Made by a program: the position numbers and the translations under genes. From NCBI GenBank assembly GCA_964464375.1, contig CAYXFU010000004.1:78532-142531 (forward strand): a DNA stretch of 64,000 bases, in the 5' to 3' direction. The DNA is from CAIOZA01 sp964464375 (lineage in GTDB: Bacteria > Bacteroidota > Ignavibacteria > Kapaibacteriales > UBA2268). Positions 8,620-16,129 of this stretch are shown here, in pieces. The notes below the pieces were generated by a model. The model saw only the letters and a list, made by a program, of their open reading frames with translations, was not told where the DNA came from and did not search any database. Position 1 is the stretch's first letter. Each line of letters begins with the position of its first letter.

Positions 8620-8794
8620 CTTTTCTATGCCACCAAATGCAAATTGCGAAAAAGAAGGTAATTTTTCAAAGAAACGGATTTTAAAGGAAATAAATTAAAT
8701 TTATTTTCTATATATATAAACATCTGAAATCGTGTGCCAAGCTCACCTCGATCCTCTCTGGACTAATGGAGAGGGAGAGCTAAAGCCAGCTATT

Positions 8795-8814
8795 GGACAC
8801 GGCACGCCGTGTCC
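8795..8814. repeat. perfect GC-rich 20-bp palindrome
   Basis: The arms GGACACGGC and GCCGTGTCC flank a two-base centre. It stands out sharply from the surrounding AT-rich DNA. It is the same type as the palindromes at 15695 and 17156. Confidence 0.8.
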
Positions 8815-8940
8815 GTAAATTCAATTTCAATTCGCATTTAATTCCACTGGAAAATTAGAGGGAAATATCCATAGATTTACAAGATCCTATAAGAAAAAGA
8901 AAGAAACAAATAATTAATCATTCTTAAGTTAGTGCTTATG

Positions 8941-8952
8941 CCCCTAACGGGG
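8941..8952. repeat. hairpin CCCC-TAAC-GGGG
   Basis: A four-base stem encloses the same TAAC loop as the hairpin at 8462. It is probably another decayed palindromic element. Confidence 0.5.
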
Positions 8953-9084
8953 TTGTGATAACTTTAATAACCATTTTTATAATTCTCATTTAATCATGTA
9001 TTTCATCATATAAATCATGAGAATCATAGTTCAGACAAATATACAGAAGTCCTACACCTGTGAGGTGGAGTCCATCTAAGAAAG

Positions 9085-10650
9085 CTATAATGGGATATTC
9101 CCATGCTTCTTGGGCGGATTCCTGTCAACTTTATTCTCGAGCATATTGAATGCTTCGATCAATCTCTGTCTGGTAAATTTTGGTTCGATAACTTCATCTA
9201 TATATCCGTAAGAAGCAGCGATGTATGGGTTAGCAAATTTTTCTGTGAATTCGCTGATCAGCTCTTCTTCTTTTGCTTCGGAATTCTCAGCTGAGTCAAT
9301 TTCTCTCTTGAAGATAATCTCTACAGCTCCTTTAGCTCCCATTACAGCAAGCTCTGACGTGGGCCATGCAAAATTGAAATCACCTCTGATGTGCTTACTA
9401 TTCATAACGTCGTAAGCACCGCCGTAAGCTTTGCGTGTGATCACCGTTATCTTTGGCACAGTTGCTTCACAGTATGCATAAAGCAACTTTGCCCCGTTGG
9501 TAATGATTGCGTTCCATTCCTGATGTGCTCCGGGCATAAATCCGGGTACGTCCTCGAAAGTGAGAATTGGAATATTGAAGGCATCGCAGAAACGAATGAA
9601 TCTCGCTGCTTTCTTGGATGAGTCAATATCGAGCACACCGGCAAGGACGGCAGGCTGATTGGCAATCACACCGGTGCTTCTGCCGGCAAGCCTAATGAAA
9701 CCAACAATTATATTCTGAGCATAATCCTTATGAACTTCAAGGAAATCCTGCTGATCGGCAATCTTATTAATAACATCACGCATATCGTAAGGCTGATTGG
9801 GATTAGCCGGAATGATATAATTGAGTGCTTCGTCTGCTCTGTCGATAGGATCATCATTGTCTGAATATGGGGCTTCATCGACATTATTTGCAGGAATAAA
9901 GCTCATAATCCTTTTAACGAGATCCAGAGCTTCCACGTCATTCTCGACGGCAAAATGAGCAACACCGCTCTTTGACGCATGTACATCTGCACCGCCGAGA
10001 TCTTCTGAAGTCAAATCCTCATGAGTAACAGTTTTTACTACTTTTGGTCCAGTAACGAACATGTAGGACGATTTCTTAACCATGATAATGAAATCAGTTA
10101 TGGCAGGCGAATAGACAGCACCACCGGCGCATGGACCCATAATAACGGATATCTGAGGAATAACACCAGATGCCAGAGTGTTTCTGAGGAAAATATCTGC
10201 ATAAGCTCCGAGCGATATTACGCCTTCCTGCACGCGAGCACCACCGGAGTCATTGAGACCAATAACGGGGCATCCGACTTTCATAGCCATGTCCATAATC
10301 TTACAGATTTTTCTTCCGTGCTCAGCGGCTAAACTTCCTCCCAGAACAGTAAAATCCTGAGAATATACAAAAACTTTTTGTCCAGCTATATTCCCGTATC
10401 CGGTTACAACACCGTCAGTATAAAACACCTGTTTGTCTAATCCGAATTCATTTGAATGATGGTGAACCAGCATATCAATCTCACGAAAAGTGCCTGAATC
10501 AATCAATATATCAATTCGTTCGCGGGCACTTAACTTACCTTTAGAATGCTGAGCTTCAATCCTGTCCTTACCTCCACCGGCAAGTGCTTTAGATTGCAGG
10601 TCATACATTTTTTTAATTTTTTCATCAATAATTTTTTTGTTGTTGTCCAT
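9085..10650 (-). CDS. pccB: acyl-CoA carboxylase carboxyltransferase subunit (propionyl-CoA type)
   Basis: This subunit moves the carboxyl group from carboxybiotin to an acyl-CoA, most likely propionyl-CoA to give methylmalonyl-CoA. The 521-residue length and single-chain fusion of N- and C-lobes match PccB/MmdA. Family motifs include KGKLSARERI, GGSLAAEHGRKICK, NDSGGARVQEG, GPCAGGAVYSPA and VPGFMPGAHQE, and the C-terminus is KHGNIPL. It is the last gene of a minus-strand operon, accC-type, then biotin carrier, then this gene, with 25 bases to the carrier. Acetyl-CoA or methylcrotonyl-CoA activity and methylmalonyl-CoA decarboxylase alpha are alternatives. No sodium-pump membrane subunit is nearby, which favours the carboxylase. 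Confidence 0.92.
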   Translation of the reverse strand: MDNNKKIIDEKIKKMYDLQSKALAGGGKDRIEAQHSKGKLSARERIDILIDSGTFREIDMLVHHHSNEFGLDKQVFYTDGVVTGYGNIAGQKVFVYSQDFTVLGGSLAAEHGRKICKIMDMAMKVGCPVIGLNDSGGARVQEGVISLGAYADIFLRNTLASGVIPQISVIMGPCAGGAVYSPAITDFIIMVKKSSYMFVTGPKVVKTVTHEDLTSEDLGGADVHASKSGVAHFAVENDVEALDLVKRIMSFIPANNVDEAPYSDNDDPIDRADEALNYIIPANPNQPYDMRDVINKIADQQDFLEVHKDYAQNIIVGFIRLAGRSTGVIANQPAVLAGVLDIDSSKKAARFIRFCDAFNIPILTFEDVPGFMPGAHQEWNAIITNGAKLLYAYCEATVPKITVITRKAYGGAYDVMNSKHIRGDFNFAWPTSELAVMGAKGAVEIIFKREIDSAENSEAKEEELISEFTEKFANPYIAASYGYIDEVIEPKFTRQRLIEAFNMLENKVDRNPPKKHGNIPL

Positions 10651-10674
10651 CGTGATACCAACTTTTTTTATGAA

Positions 10675-11196
10675 TTATTCAGCTTCAATTTCAATAAGGA
10701 ATGCATCTTTTTCAACGGCTTCACCTTCGCGCGCTTTGACGTGAATTACTTTACCTTTAATTGGTGAAGAAATCGCATTTTCCATTTTCATGGCTTCGAT
10801 TAGAATTAGTTTATCGCCTTTTTCGACGTGCGTACCTTCCTCAACGAGTATTTTAATGATCATACCCGGCATGGGAGCTTTGATCTTAGCGTGAGTAGAT
10901 TCGACACTTAACCCGGAATCGCGAAGATATTTTTGAATCAGCCTTTTTGTGTCGTTAGTAATGTCTATCTCATGATAGAATCCATCGGCATTGATATAGC
11001 TGGTACCAGACTCGTGAATATCAAGCTCCACAAGCAGAAGTTTATTGTTGACCGAAAAAGAAAACACATTAGTACCGTACTGCTTAAGCTGGCGAATATC
11101 TATTGGTTTGCCGTTGAGCATTATAAAATCTGATTCATCTTGTGGAATCTGAGCTGTAAAGTCATTGCCATTGACATTAATAATGATTTCTTCCAT
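10675..11196 (-). CDS. biotin carboxyl carrier protein of acyl-CoA carboxylase
   Basis: The C-terminal 75 residues are a biotinyl domain with the attachment motif EAMKMENAI. The biotinylated lysine is about residue 137 of 173. APMPGMIIKI opens the domain, as in propionyl-CoA or pyruvate-type carriers. The first 90 residues are a beta-rich region with no clear motif and probably tether the carrier to its partner subunits. The gene sits between the biotin carboxylase (9 bases) and the carboxyltransferase (24 bases), so the three make one enzyme. Confidence 0.9.
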   Translation of the reverse strand: MEEIIINVNGNDFTAQIPQDESDFIMLNGKPIDIRQLKQYGTNVFSFSVNNKLLLVELDIHESGTSYINADGFYHEIDITNDTKRLIQKYLRDSGLSVESTHAKIKAPMPGMIIKILVEEGTHVEKGDKLILIEAMKMENAISSPIKGKVIHVKAREGEAVEKDAFLIEIEAE

Positions 11197-11205
11197 TTTG
11201 TTTCC

Positions 11206-12717
11206 TTAACTGTATTTCCTGTGAATGAGCCAGTTTTCTTTCCATTTACTCTTTTTTACAAACTGTTTCTGCATAGATAATCTGTAGGATTTATCCTGAA
11301 TACCTTTTCGATAAGTATAAGCGGCGATCGAGGCAATAATCTCTTCATACTCCTGTTTCATTTTTGATAAAATCTTAAAGTCAAATGTATTCTCGAGGAA
11401 TCCTGTATCGAAGTATCCCGAACGGAACACAGGGTGTCTGATCACGGCAATAAGGAAAGGAATGATGGTTTTAACACCTTTTATTCGATAATTCTGCAAT
11501 GCTCGATCCATTCTCTGGAGAGCTTCCTCGCGGTCTTTGCCCCATGTGATCAGCTTCGCAAGCATAGGATCAAAATGTATCGTTACCTTCGAGCTTTGCT
11601 CAATGCCACTATCTAGTCTAACGCCTTTACCACCGGGTTCTCTCAGATAATGGATTGTTCCTGTATCGGGCAGATAACCGTTGAACGGATCTTCAGCGTA
11701 GATGCGGCATTCGATTGAATGACCAGTCCATTTGATTTCTTCTTGAGTGAAAGATAACTTTTCGCCGAAAGCAATCCGGATTTGTTCCTTAGCAAGGTCA
11801 ATGCCTGTTACGGCTTCTGTAACGGGATGCTCAACCTGAAGTCGGGTATTCATTTCAAGGAAATAAAATTTCTTATCCTTATCAAGTAAAAACTCAACTG
11901 TTCCGGCATTAACATAACCGCAGGCTTTTGCCGCATTGATAGCCACTTCTCCCATTTGCGCACGGATTTCTTCTGTCAAAACTGTTGAAGGTGCCTCTTC
12001 AATAACTTTCTGGTGTCGTCTTTGGATGGAGCAGTCTCTTTCGCCCAGATGAACATAGTTGCCATGCTCATCGGCAATAATCTGAATTTCAATATGCTTT
12101 GGATTCTCGATAAACTTTTCGATATAAACCGAGTCATCACCGAAAGCTTTCAAAGCTTCTCTCTGTGCGCTTTCGAATCCTTCCAAAAATTCATCATCAG
12201 AGAAAACTTTCCGCATACCTTTGCCGCCACCACCGGCAGAAGCCTTGAGTAGAATGGGATAACCAATTTCTCTGGCAATTATCATTGCATCGTTCACATT
12301 TTGGATAGGTGATTCAGTTCCTGGAACAATGGGTACGCCGGCTTTAGACATAAGTTCACGAGCTTTGGTTTTATTGCCCATAACTTCGATGGCATGTGGA
12401 TGAGGACCAATGAATTTAATTTCCTTTTCTTCGCAGGCGAAGCTGAATTCAGAACGCTCCGATAAAAATCCATAGCCCGGATGCACAGCCTGGCATCCGC
12501 TTTTCTTAGCAACGTCAATTAACTGATTGATATCCAGATAAGCACCTTTAGGCTGAGCTGAATAAATTTCATAAGCAAAATCGGCATGATGAACAAAAGG
12601 AGATTCCCTATCGACTTCGTGATACACTGCAACAGTTTCTATTCCTAAGTCACGTGCAGCTCGAATTATTCTCACTGCTATCTCTCCACGGTTCGCTACT
12701 AGTATTCTTTTAAACAT
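11206..12717 (-). CDS. accC: biotin carboxylase subunit of acyl-CoA carboxylase
   Basis: This subunit carboxylates biotin using ATP and bicarbonate. It begins FKRILVANRGEIAVRI, has the ATP-grasp glycine loop KASAGGGGKGMRKV, ERDCSIQRRHQKVIEEAP and the catalytic EMNTRLQVEHPVTE. The ATG at 12717 is chosen over a TTG at 12723 because homologues start MFKRILVANRGE. At about 503 residues it is roughly 50 longer than E. coli AccC, the extra residues being C-terminal, but it lacks a fused biotinyl domain. It leads the operon. The partner carboxyltransferase suggests propionyl-CoA as the final substrate, so the pccA symbol would be equally fair. Confidence 0.92.
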   Translation of the reverse strand: MFKRILVANRGEIAVRIIRAARDLGIETVAVYHEVDRESPFVHHADFAYEIYSAQPKGAYLDINQLIDVAKKSGCQAVHPGYGFLSERSEFSFACEEKEIKFIGPHPHAIEVMGNKTKARELMSKAGVPIVPGTESPIQNVNDAMIIAREIGYPILLKASAGGGGKGMRKVFSDDEFLEGFESAQREALKAFGDDSVYIEKFIENPKHIEIQIIADEHGNYVHLGERDCSIQRRHQKVIEEAPSTVLTEEIRAQMGEVAINAAKACGYVNAGTVEFLLDKDKKFYFLEMNTRLQVEHPVTEAVTGIDLAKEQIRIAFGEKLSFTQEEIKWTGHSIECRIYAEDPFNGYLPDTGTIHYLREPGGKGVRLDSGIEQSSKVTIHFDPMLAKLITWGKDREEALQRMDRALQNYRIKGVKTIIPFLIAVIRHPVFRSGYFDTGFLENTFDFKILSKMKQEYEEIIASIAAYTYRKGIQDKSYRLSMQKQFVKKSKWKENWLIHRKYS

Positions 12718-12960
12718 AAGCAATATAATATTATTTAAAAGTGAATATGCATGTTTTTTAATGTAGTAACTTCTTAATTAAAATCAAAGTAAATTTTATC
12801 AAATATCAGATTAACAGCTAATTTATTTATAAATAAAACTCTCCGTCAAATAGCCTTCTGATTATTTGTAACTATCATCTGCTATAATTTATACTAATAA
12901 TTCAGCATCAATAACGTCATTTGTAAAAATAGAAATGTTAAATTAAGTAAGAAAAATATT

Positions 12961-15546
12961 ATGGATGGCAATTTCTCTAATAGGGTGAACGATGTAATCA
13001 GACTTAGTCGCGATGAAGCACTAAGGTTGGGACACGACTACATAGGTACAGAGCATCTTCTGCTTGGAGTAATTCGCGAAGGTGATGGCATTGCTGTAAA
13101 GATTCTGAAAAATCTTGGTGTCGATCTCTATAAATTAAAAAAAGCTGTTGAGGATACTGTACGAAGTACCAGTTCAACGCTAACAATAGGTAATATTCCT
13201 TTGACAAAACAAGCCGAAAAGGTATTGAAAATAACTTACCTGGAAGCAAAGTTATACAAATCTGACGTTATCGGCACAGAGCATCTTCTGCTTTCACTGC
13301 TGAGAGACGAGGAAAATATTGCAGCTCAGATATTGTCACAGTTTTCATTAAATTACGAATCTGTTCGCCGCGAACTTGACAATATTATTAGTGGGAGACC
13401 ATCAAGTCCCGGGAAACCGTCACAGCAGACCATGAGCAAAGGTGTTGGGAAAGAAAGAGTTAAGACACCTGTTCTGGATAATTTTGGAAGAGATTTAACT
13501 AAACTTGCAATCGAAGACAAGCTTGATCCTGTGATAGGAAGAGCCAAAGAGATTGAACGTGTTTCTCAGGTTTTATCGAGACGTAAGAAAAACAATCCGG
13601 TTCTGATAGGCGAACCAGGTGTCGGCAAAACTGCGATAGTCGAAGGGTTAGCTCTTCGAATCGTTCAGCGTAAGGTTCCCAGACTTCTATTTGACAAAAG
13701 GATTGTTACTCTCGATTTAGCTTCTCTGGTTGCCGGAACAAAGTACCGCGGTCAGTTTGAAGAAAGAATGAAAGCCGTGATGAACGAGCTGGAGAAAGCT
13801 AAGGATGTAATCCTGTTTATAGATGAGCTCCACACAATCGTTGGTGCAGGAGGAGCGTCAGGCTCACTCGATGCATCCAATATGTTCAAGCCGGCACTCT
13901 CACGTGGTGAGATTCAGTGCATCGGTGCTACAACTTTCGATGAATATCGTCAGTATGTAGAAAAAGATGGAGCTCTCGACAGACGTTTCCAGAAGATAAT
14001 AGTTGATCCACCAAGTGCTGATGACACCAGAGGAATCCTCAACAGTCTGAAGGATCGTTACGAAGAGCATCACAACGTAAGGTACACAGCGGAAGCTATT
14101 GAAACTTGCGTAAGGCTTTCCGAGAGATATATAACTGATAGAAATTTCCCCGATAAAGCCATAGACGTTATTGACGAAGCAGGAGCCAGAGTGCATCTTG
14201 CAAATATAGATGTTCCGAAAGCTATTATAGAAATTGAAGAGCAGATAGAAGCAATCAGACTTCAGAAGAATTCTGTGGTTAAAAACCAGAACTTTGAGGA
14301 AGCTGCTCGACTGAGAGACATTGAAAAGAAGTTACAGAATGATCTCGAGCAGGCAAAAGCCGATTGGGAAATGAAAACAAGTGAGACATACTTCCCAGTT
14401 ACGCATGAAGATATAGCCGATGTTGTTGCAATGATGACCGGTGTTCCTGTCAACAAGATAGCAGAAGGCGAATCAGCCAAAATTCTTGCAATGCCTGATT
14501 TATTGAAAAAGCAGGTAATCGGTCAGGACGAAGCAATCGACCATTTGTCGAGAGCTATCCGAAGAGCCAGAGCCGGACTAAAGGATCCTCGCAGACCAAT
14601 TGGTTCGTTCATGTTTTTAGGTCCAACCGGCGTTGGTAAGACTGAACTGGCAAAAGCTCTTGCTAGAGTTATGTTCGACAGCGAAGAATCTTTGATTCGT
14701 ATCGACATGAGTGAATATATGGAGAAATTCTCTGTGTCACGCTTTGTTGGTGCACCTCCGGGATATGTCGGATATGAAGAAGGTGGACAGCTAACCGAGA
14801 AAGTAAGACGGAAGCCATACAGCATCGTTCTTCTTGATGAAATCGAAAAGGCACATCCTGATGTTTTCAATATACTTCTGCAAGTGTTTGACGATGGTAC
14901 ACTGACCGATGGTCTCGGCAGAAAGATTGACTTCAAAAATACGATCTTGATTATGACATCAAATGTCGGTACAAGAGATGTAAAAATGGGCGGAAAGATT
15001 GGATTTGCTGAGGGTTCTGCCAAAGAGTCAAATGATCATATGAAAGCAACTATCGACGAGTCAATTAAGAGGCTCTTCAATCCGGAGTTTATAAACAGAA
15101 TTGATGATTTCATCATATTCAATAAACTACAGAAAGTGGATATCCACAAGATAATTGATATTCAACTCGAAGATTTGAGAAAGAGACTAAAGGTTACATC
15201 AATGATGCTTGATCTGACAGAAGAAGCCAAAGATTTTCTTGTCGATAAAGGATTTGACGATAAATTCGGTGCCAGACCTCTTCGCAGAGCATTGCAGAAA
15301 TATGTTGAGGACGATCTTGCTGATCAGATACTCAGCAACAACATGCAGAGCGGTTATAGAATAACAGGTGAGATGTCGGAAGCCAAAGATAAAATTCTTT
15401 ATAAGTTTACTGAGATAACTGTCGAGAATGCAGACCAGATGATTGCTGAATTCGAGAAAAGCACTCAGATAAATGAAAAACTGAAAGCCGAGATTACATC
15501 CGGCGCGCCACCTGAGAACGACACAGGAGACGTTTCAAAGAATTGA
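12961..15546 (+). CDS. clpC: ATP-dependent Clp protease ATP-binding subunit ClpC
   Basis: ClpC is a hexameric AAA+ unfoldase that feeds ClpP. The 861 residues contain the paired Clp N-terminal repeats (1-145), Walker A GEPGVGKT near 217, a UVR motif near 428-460 (QNFEEAARLRDIEKKL), a second Walker A GPTGVGKT near 554 and a C-terminal D2-small domain. The IGF tripeptide near residue 680 is the expected ClpP-docking loop. The UVR motif in the middle region separates ClpC from ClpB. The gene is alone, with no mcsAB or ctsR next to it. A strong terminator follows. Confidence 0.96.
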   Translation: MDGNFSNRVNDVIRLSRDEALRLGHDYIGTEHLLLGVIREGDGIAVKILKNLGVDLYKLKKAVEDTVRSTSSTLTIGNIPLTKQAEKVLKITYLEAKLYKSDVIGTEHLLLSLLRDEENIAAQILSQFSLNYESVRRELDNIISGRPSSPGKPSQQTMSKGVGKERVKTPVLDNFGRDLTKLAIEDKLDPVIGRAKEIERVSQVLSRRKKNNPVLIGEPGVGKTAIVEGLALRIVQRKVPRLLFDKRIVTLDLASLVAGTKYRGQFEERMKAVMNELEKAKDVILFIDELHTIVGAGGASGSLDASNMFKPALSRGEIQCIGATTFDEYRQYVEKDGALDRRFQKIIVDPPSADDTRGILNSLKDRYEEHHNVRYTAEAIETCVRLSERYITDRNFPDKAIDVIDEAGARVHLANIDVPKAIIEIEEQIEAIRLQKNSVVKNQNFEEAARLRDIEKKLQNDLEQAKADWEMKTSETYFPVTHEDIADVVAMMTGVPVNKIAEGESAKILAMPDLLKKQVIGQDEAIDHLSRAIRRARAGLKDPRRPIGSFMFLGPTGVGKTELAKALARVMFDSEESLIRIDMSEYMEKFSVSRFVGAPPGYVGYEEGGQLTEKVRRKPYSIVLLDEIEKAHPDVFNILLQVFDDGTLTDGLGRKIDFKNTILIMTSNVGTRDVKMGGKIGFAEGSAKESNDHMKATIDESIKRLFNPEFINRIDDFIIFNKLQKVDIHKIIDIQLEDLRKRLKVTSMMLDLTEEAKDFLVDKGFDDKFGARPLRRALQKYVEDDLADQILSNNMQSGYRITGEMSEAKDKILYKFTEITVENADQMIAEFEKSTQINEKLKAEITSGAPPENDTGDVSKN

Positions 15547-15570
15547 TATCCTCCAAAAGCAATAAAACTT

Positions 15571-15607
15571 AAAGCCGGTTTACAGAAAAGTTAACCGGCT
15601 TTTTTTT
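15571..15607 (+). terminator. intrinsic terminator of clpC
   Basis: The ten-base arms AAAGCCGGTT and AACCGGCTTT enclose a 12-base loop and are followed by a run of T, starting 24 bases after the clpC stop. Confidence 0.92.
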
Positions 15608-15642
15608 GTTCTTTTTCTTCATGTGCTTTCATATTGTATTCT

Positions 15643-15671
15643 GTGCCGTAGGCACCACAGATTGGTAGAAA
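15643..15671 (-). repeat. family II palindromic element
   Basis: Read on the minus strand, the flank TTTCTACCAATCTGT is followed by the hairpin GTGCC-TAC-GGCAC. The flank matches the copy at 15735 (TTTCTACCGACCTGT) at 13 of 15 positions, but the hairpin differs. Confidence 0.7.
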
Positions 15672-15694
15672 CATGAAAACCCATAATACCTCTG

Positions 15695-15712
15695 CCGTCC
15701 CGTACGGGACGG
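15695..15712. repeat. perfect 18-bp palindrome
   Basis: CCGTCCCGT is followed immediately by its exact complement ACGGGACGG. It lies between the two inverted family II elements. Confidence 0.8.
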
Positions 15713-15734
15713 AACTAAACATACCTAGTGGATT

Positions 15735-15765
15735 TTTCTACCGACCTGTTCTCCCTAAAGGGAGA
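15735..15765 (+). repeat. family II palindromic element
   Basis: The flank TTTCTACCGACCTGT is followed by the hairpin TCTCCC-TAAA-GGGAGA. It is inverted relative to the copy at 15643-15671. Confidence 0.7.
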
Positions 15766-15814
15766 GAAATACAAAAAACACCATGCAATTGATGCAATCT
15801 GTATTCTTTCCACG

Positions 15815-15860
15815 CCTTTCCAAGGAGGGGTGGATCGACGCAGTCGAGACGGGGTGGTAG
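15815..15860 (-). repeat. family III palindromic element
   Basis: On the minus strand it reads CCACCCCGTC, then a small hairpin (TCGACTGCGTCGA), then CCACCCCTCCTTGGAAAGG. The same order of a constant head, variable hairpin and constant tail occurs at 17224 (inside a gene) and at 17362. Confidence 0.75.
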
Positions 15861-15871
15861 GTGTATTAATT

Positions 15872-15894
15872 CCCTCCCCAATTGTTGGGGAGGG
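15872..15894. repeat. GC-rich hairpin CCCTCCCCAA / TTGGGGAGGG
   Basis: A perfect ten-base stem with a three-base loop lies in the same repeat cluster. Its relation to the other families is unclear. Confidence 0.65.
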
Positions 15895-15992
15895 TAAGGG
15901 TGAGGACAATTCTGTATTTCTCTGTGGTGCTCGAACGATTTTTAAAAATTACACAGAGATGCACAGAGGAATACAGGAGTTACACTGAGAAA

Positions 15993-16026
15993 TACAAATA
16001 TTCATTTCCACGGGTTGCACCCGTGG
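15993..16026 (-). repeat. family I palindromic element
   Basis: On the minus strand the hairpin CCACGGGT-GCA-ACCCGTGG is followed by the tail TGAATATTTGTA. The tail matches the copies 7.4 kb away at 8541 and 8593. A small hairpin GCATC-TTC-GATGC follows at 16040-16052. Confidence 0.72.
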
Positions 16027-16066
16027 TTATTCAGATTTAGCATCTTCGATGCAGAATACATTATTT

Positions 16067-16097
16067 CTGATTCTTTCATGTCTTTGTATTATATTTG
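16067..16097 (+). promoter_or_regulatory. probable Bacteroidota-type promoter, weaker -33 box
   Basis: TATATTTG at 16090-16097 is a perfect -7 element. Twenty bases upstream the -33 position reads CTG rather than TTG. It lies 33 bases before the start of the next gene. Confidence 0.5.
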
Positions 16098-16129
16098 TAG
16101 AAATATATTCAATTTGAGAAGCGAATACT

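Larger units (their letters stand above)
8247..9084. other. gene-free, palindrome-rich intergenic region
   Basis: No credible gene is seen in these 838 bases between flhA and the carboxyltransferase gene. A 60-codon frame at 8280 lacks a Shine-Dalgarno site and protein-like composition. The region holds at least seven separate hairpins (8256, 8462, 8504, 8541, 8593, 8795, 8941) plus CACCT-GTG-AGGTG at 9055-9067. It also has a GAGAGG/CCTCTC pair around 8753-8774. The background is very AT-rich while the hairpins are GC-rich. Confidence 0.7.
15608..16129. other. gene-free intergenic region made largely of palindromic elements
   Basis: This 522-base gap contains members of families I, II and III plus three other hairpins, nearly end to end. 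Short open frames on both strands (for example 15728-15988) are the translated repeats themselves and are not accepted as genes. A possible promoter for the next gene lies at its right end. Confidence 0.7.

Noticed and set aside
9085..12717. Sodium-pumping methylmalonyl-CoA decarboxylase
   Set aside because: The presence of a biotin carboxylase and absence of membrane beta and gamma subunits favour a carboxylase.
14523..15023. 166-codon minus-strand frame inside clpC
   Set aside because: It is a shadow frame opposite the conserved AAA+ core. The Ser/Pro/Ile-rich product resembles no family.
12961..15546. ClpB disaggregase
   Set aside because: A short UVR-containing middle region and an IGF loop indicate ClpC. 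ClpB would have the long coiled-coil M domain and no ClpP-binding loop.
15728..15988. 86-codon frame (and the opposite-strand frame at 15715-15909)
   Set aside because: Both are translations of the palindromic elements themselves (for example the TPPWKG-type string from family III), without start signals or homologous character.
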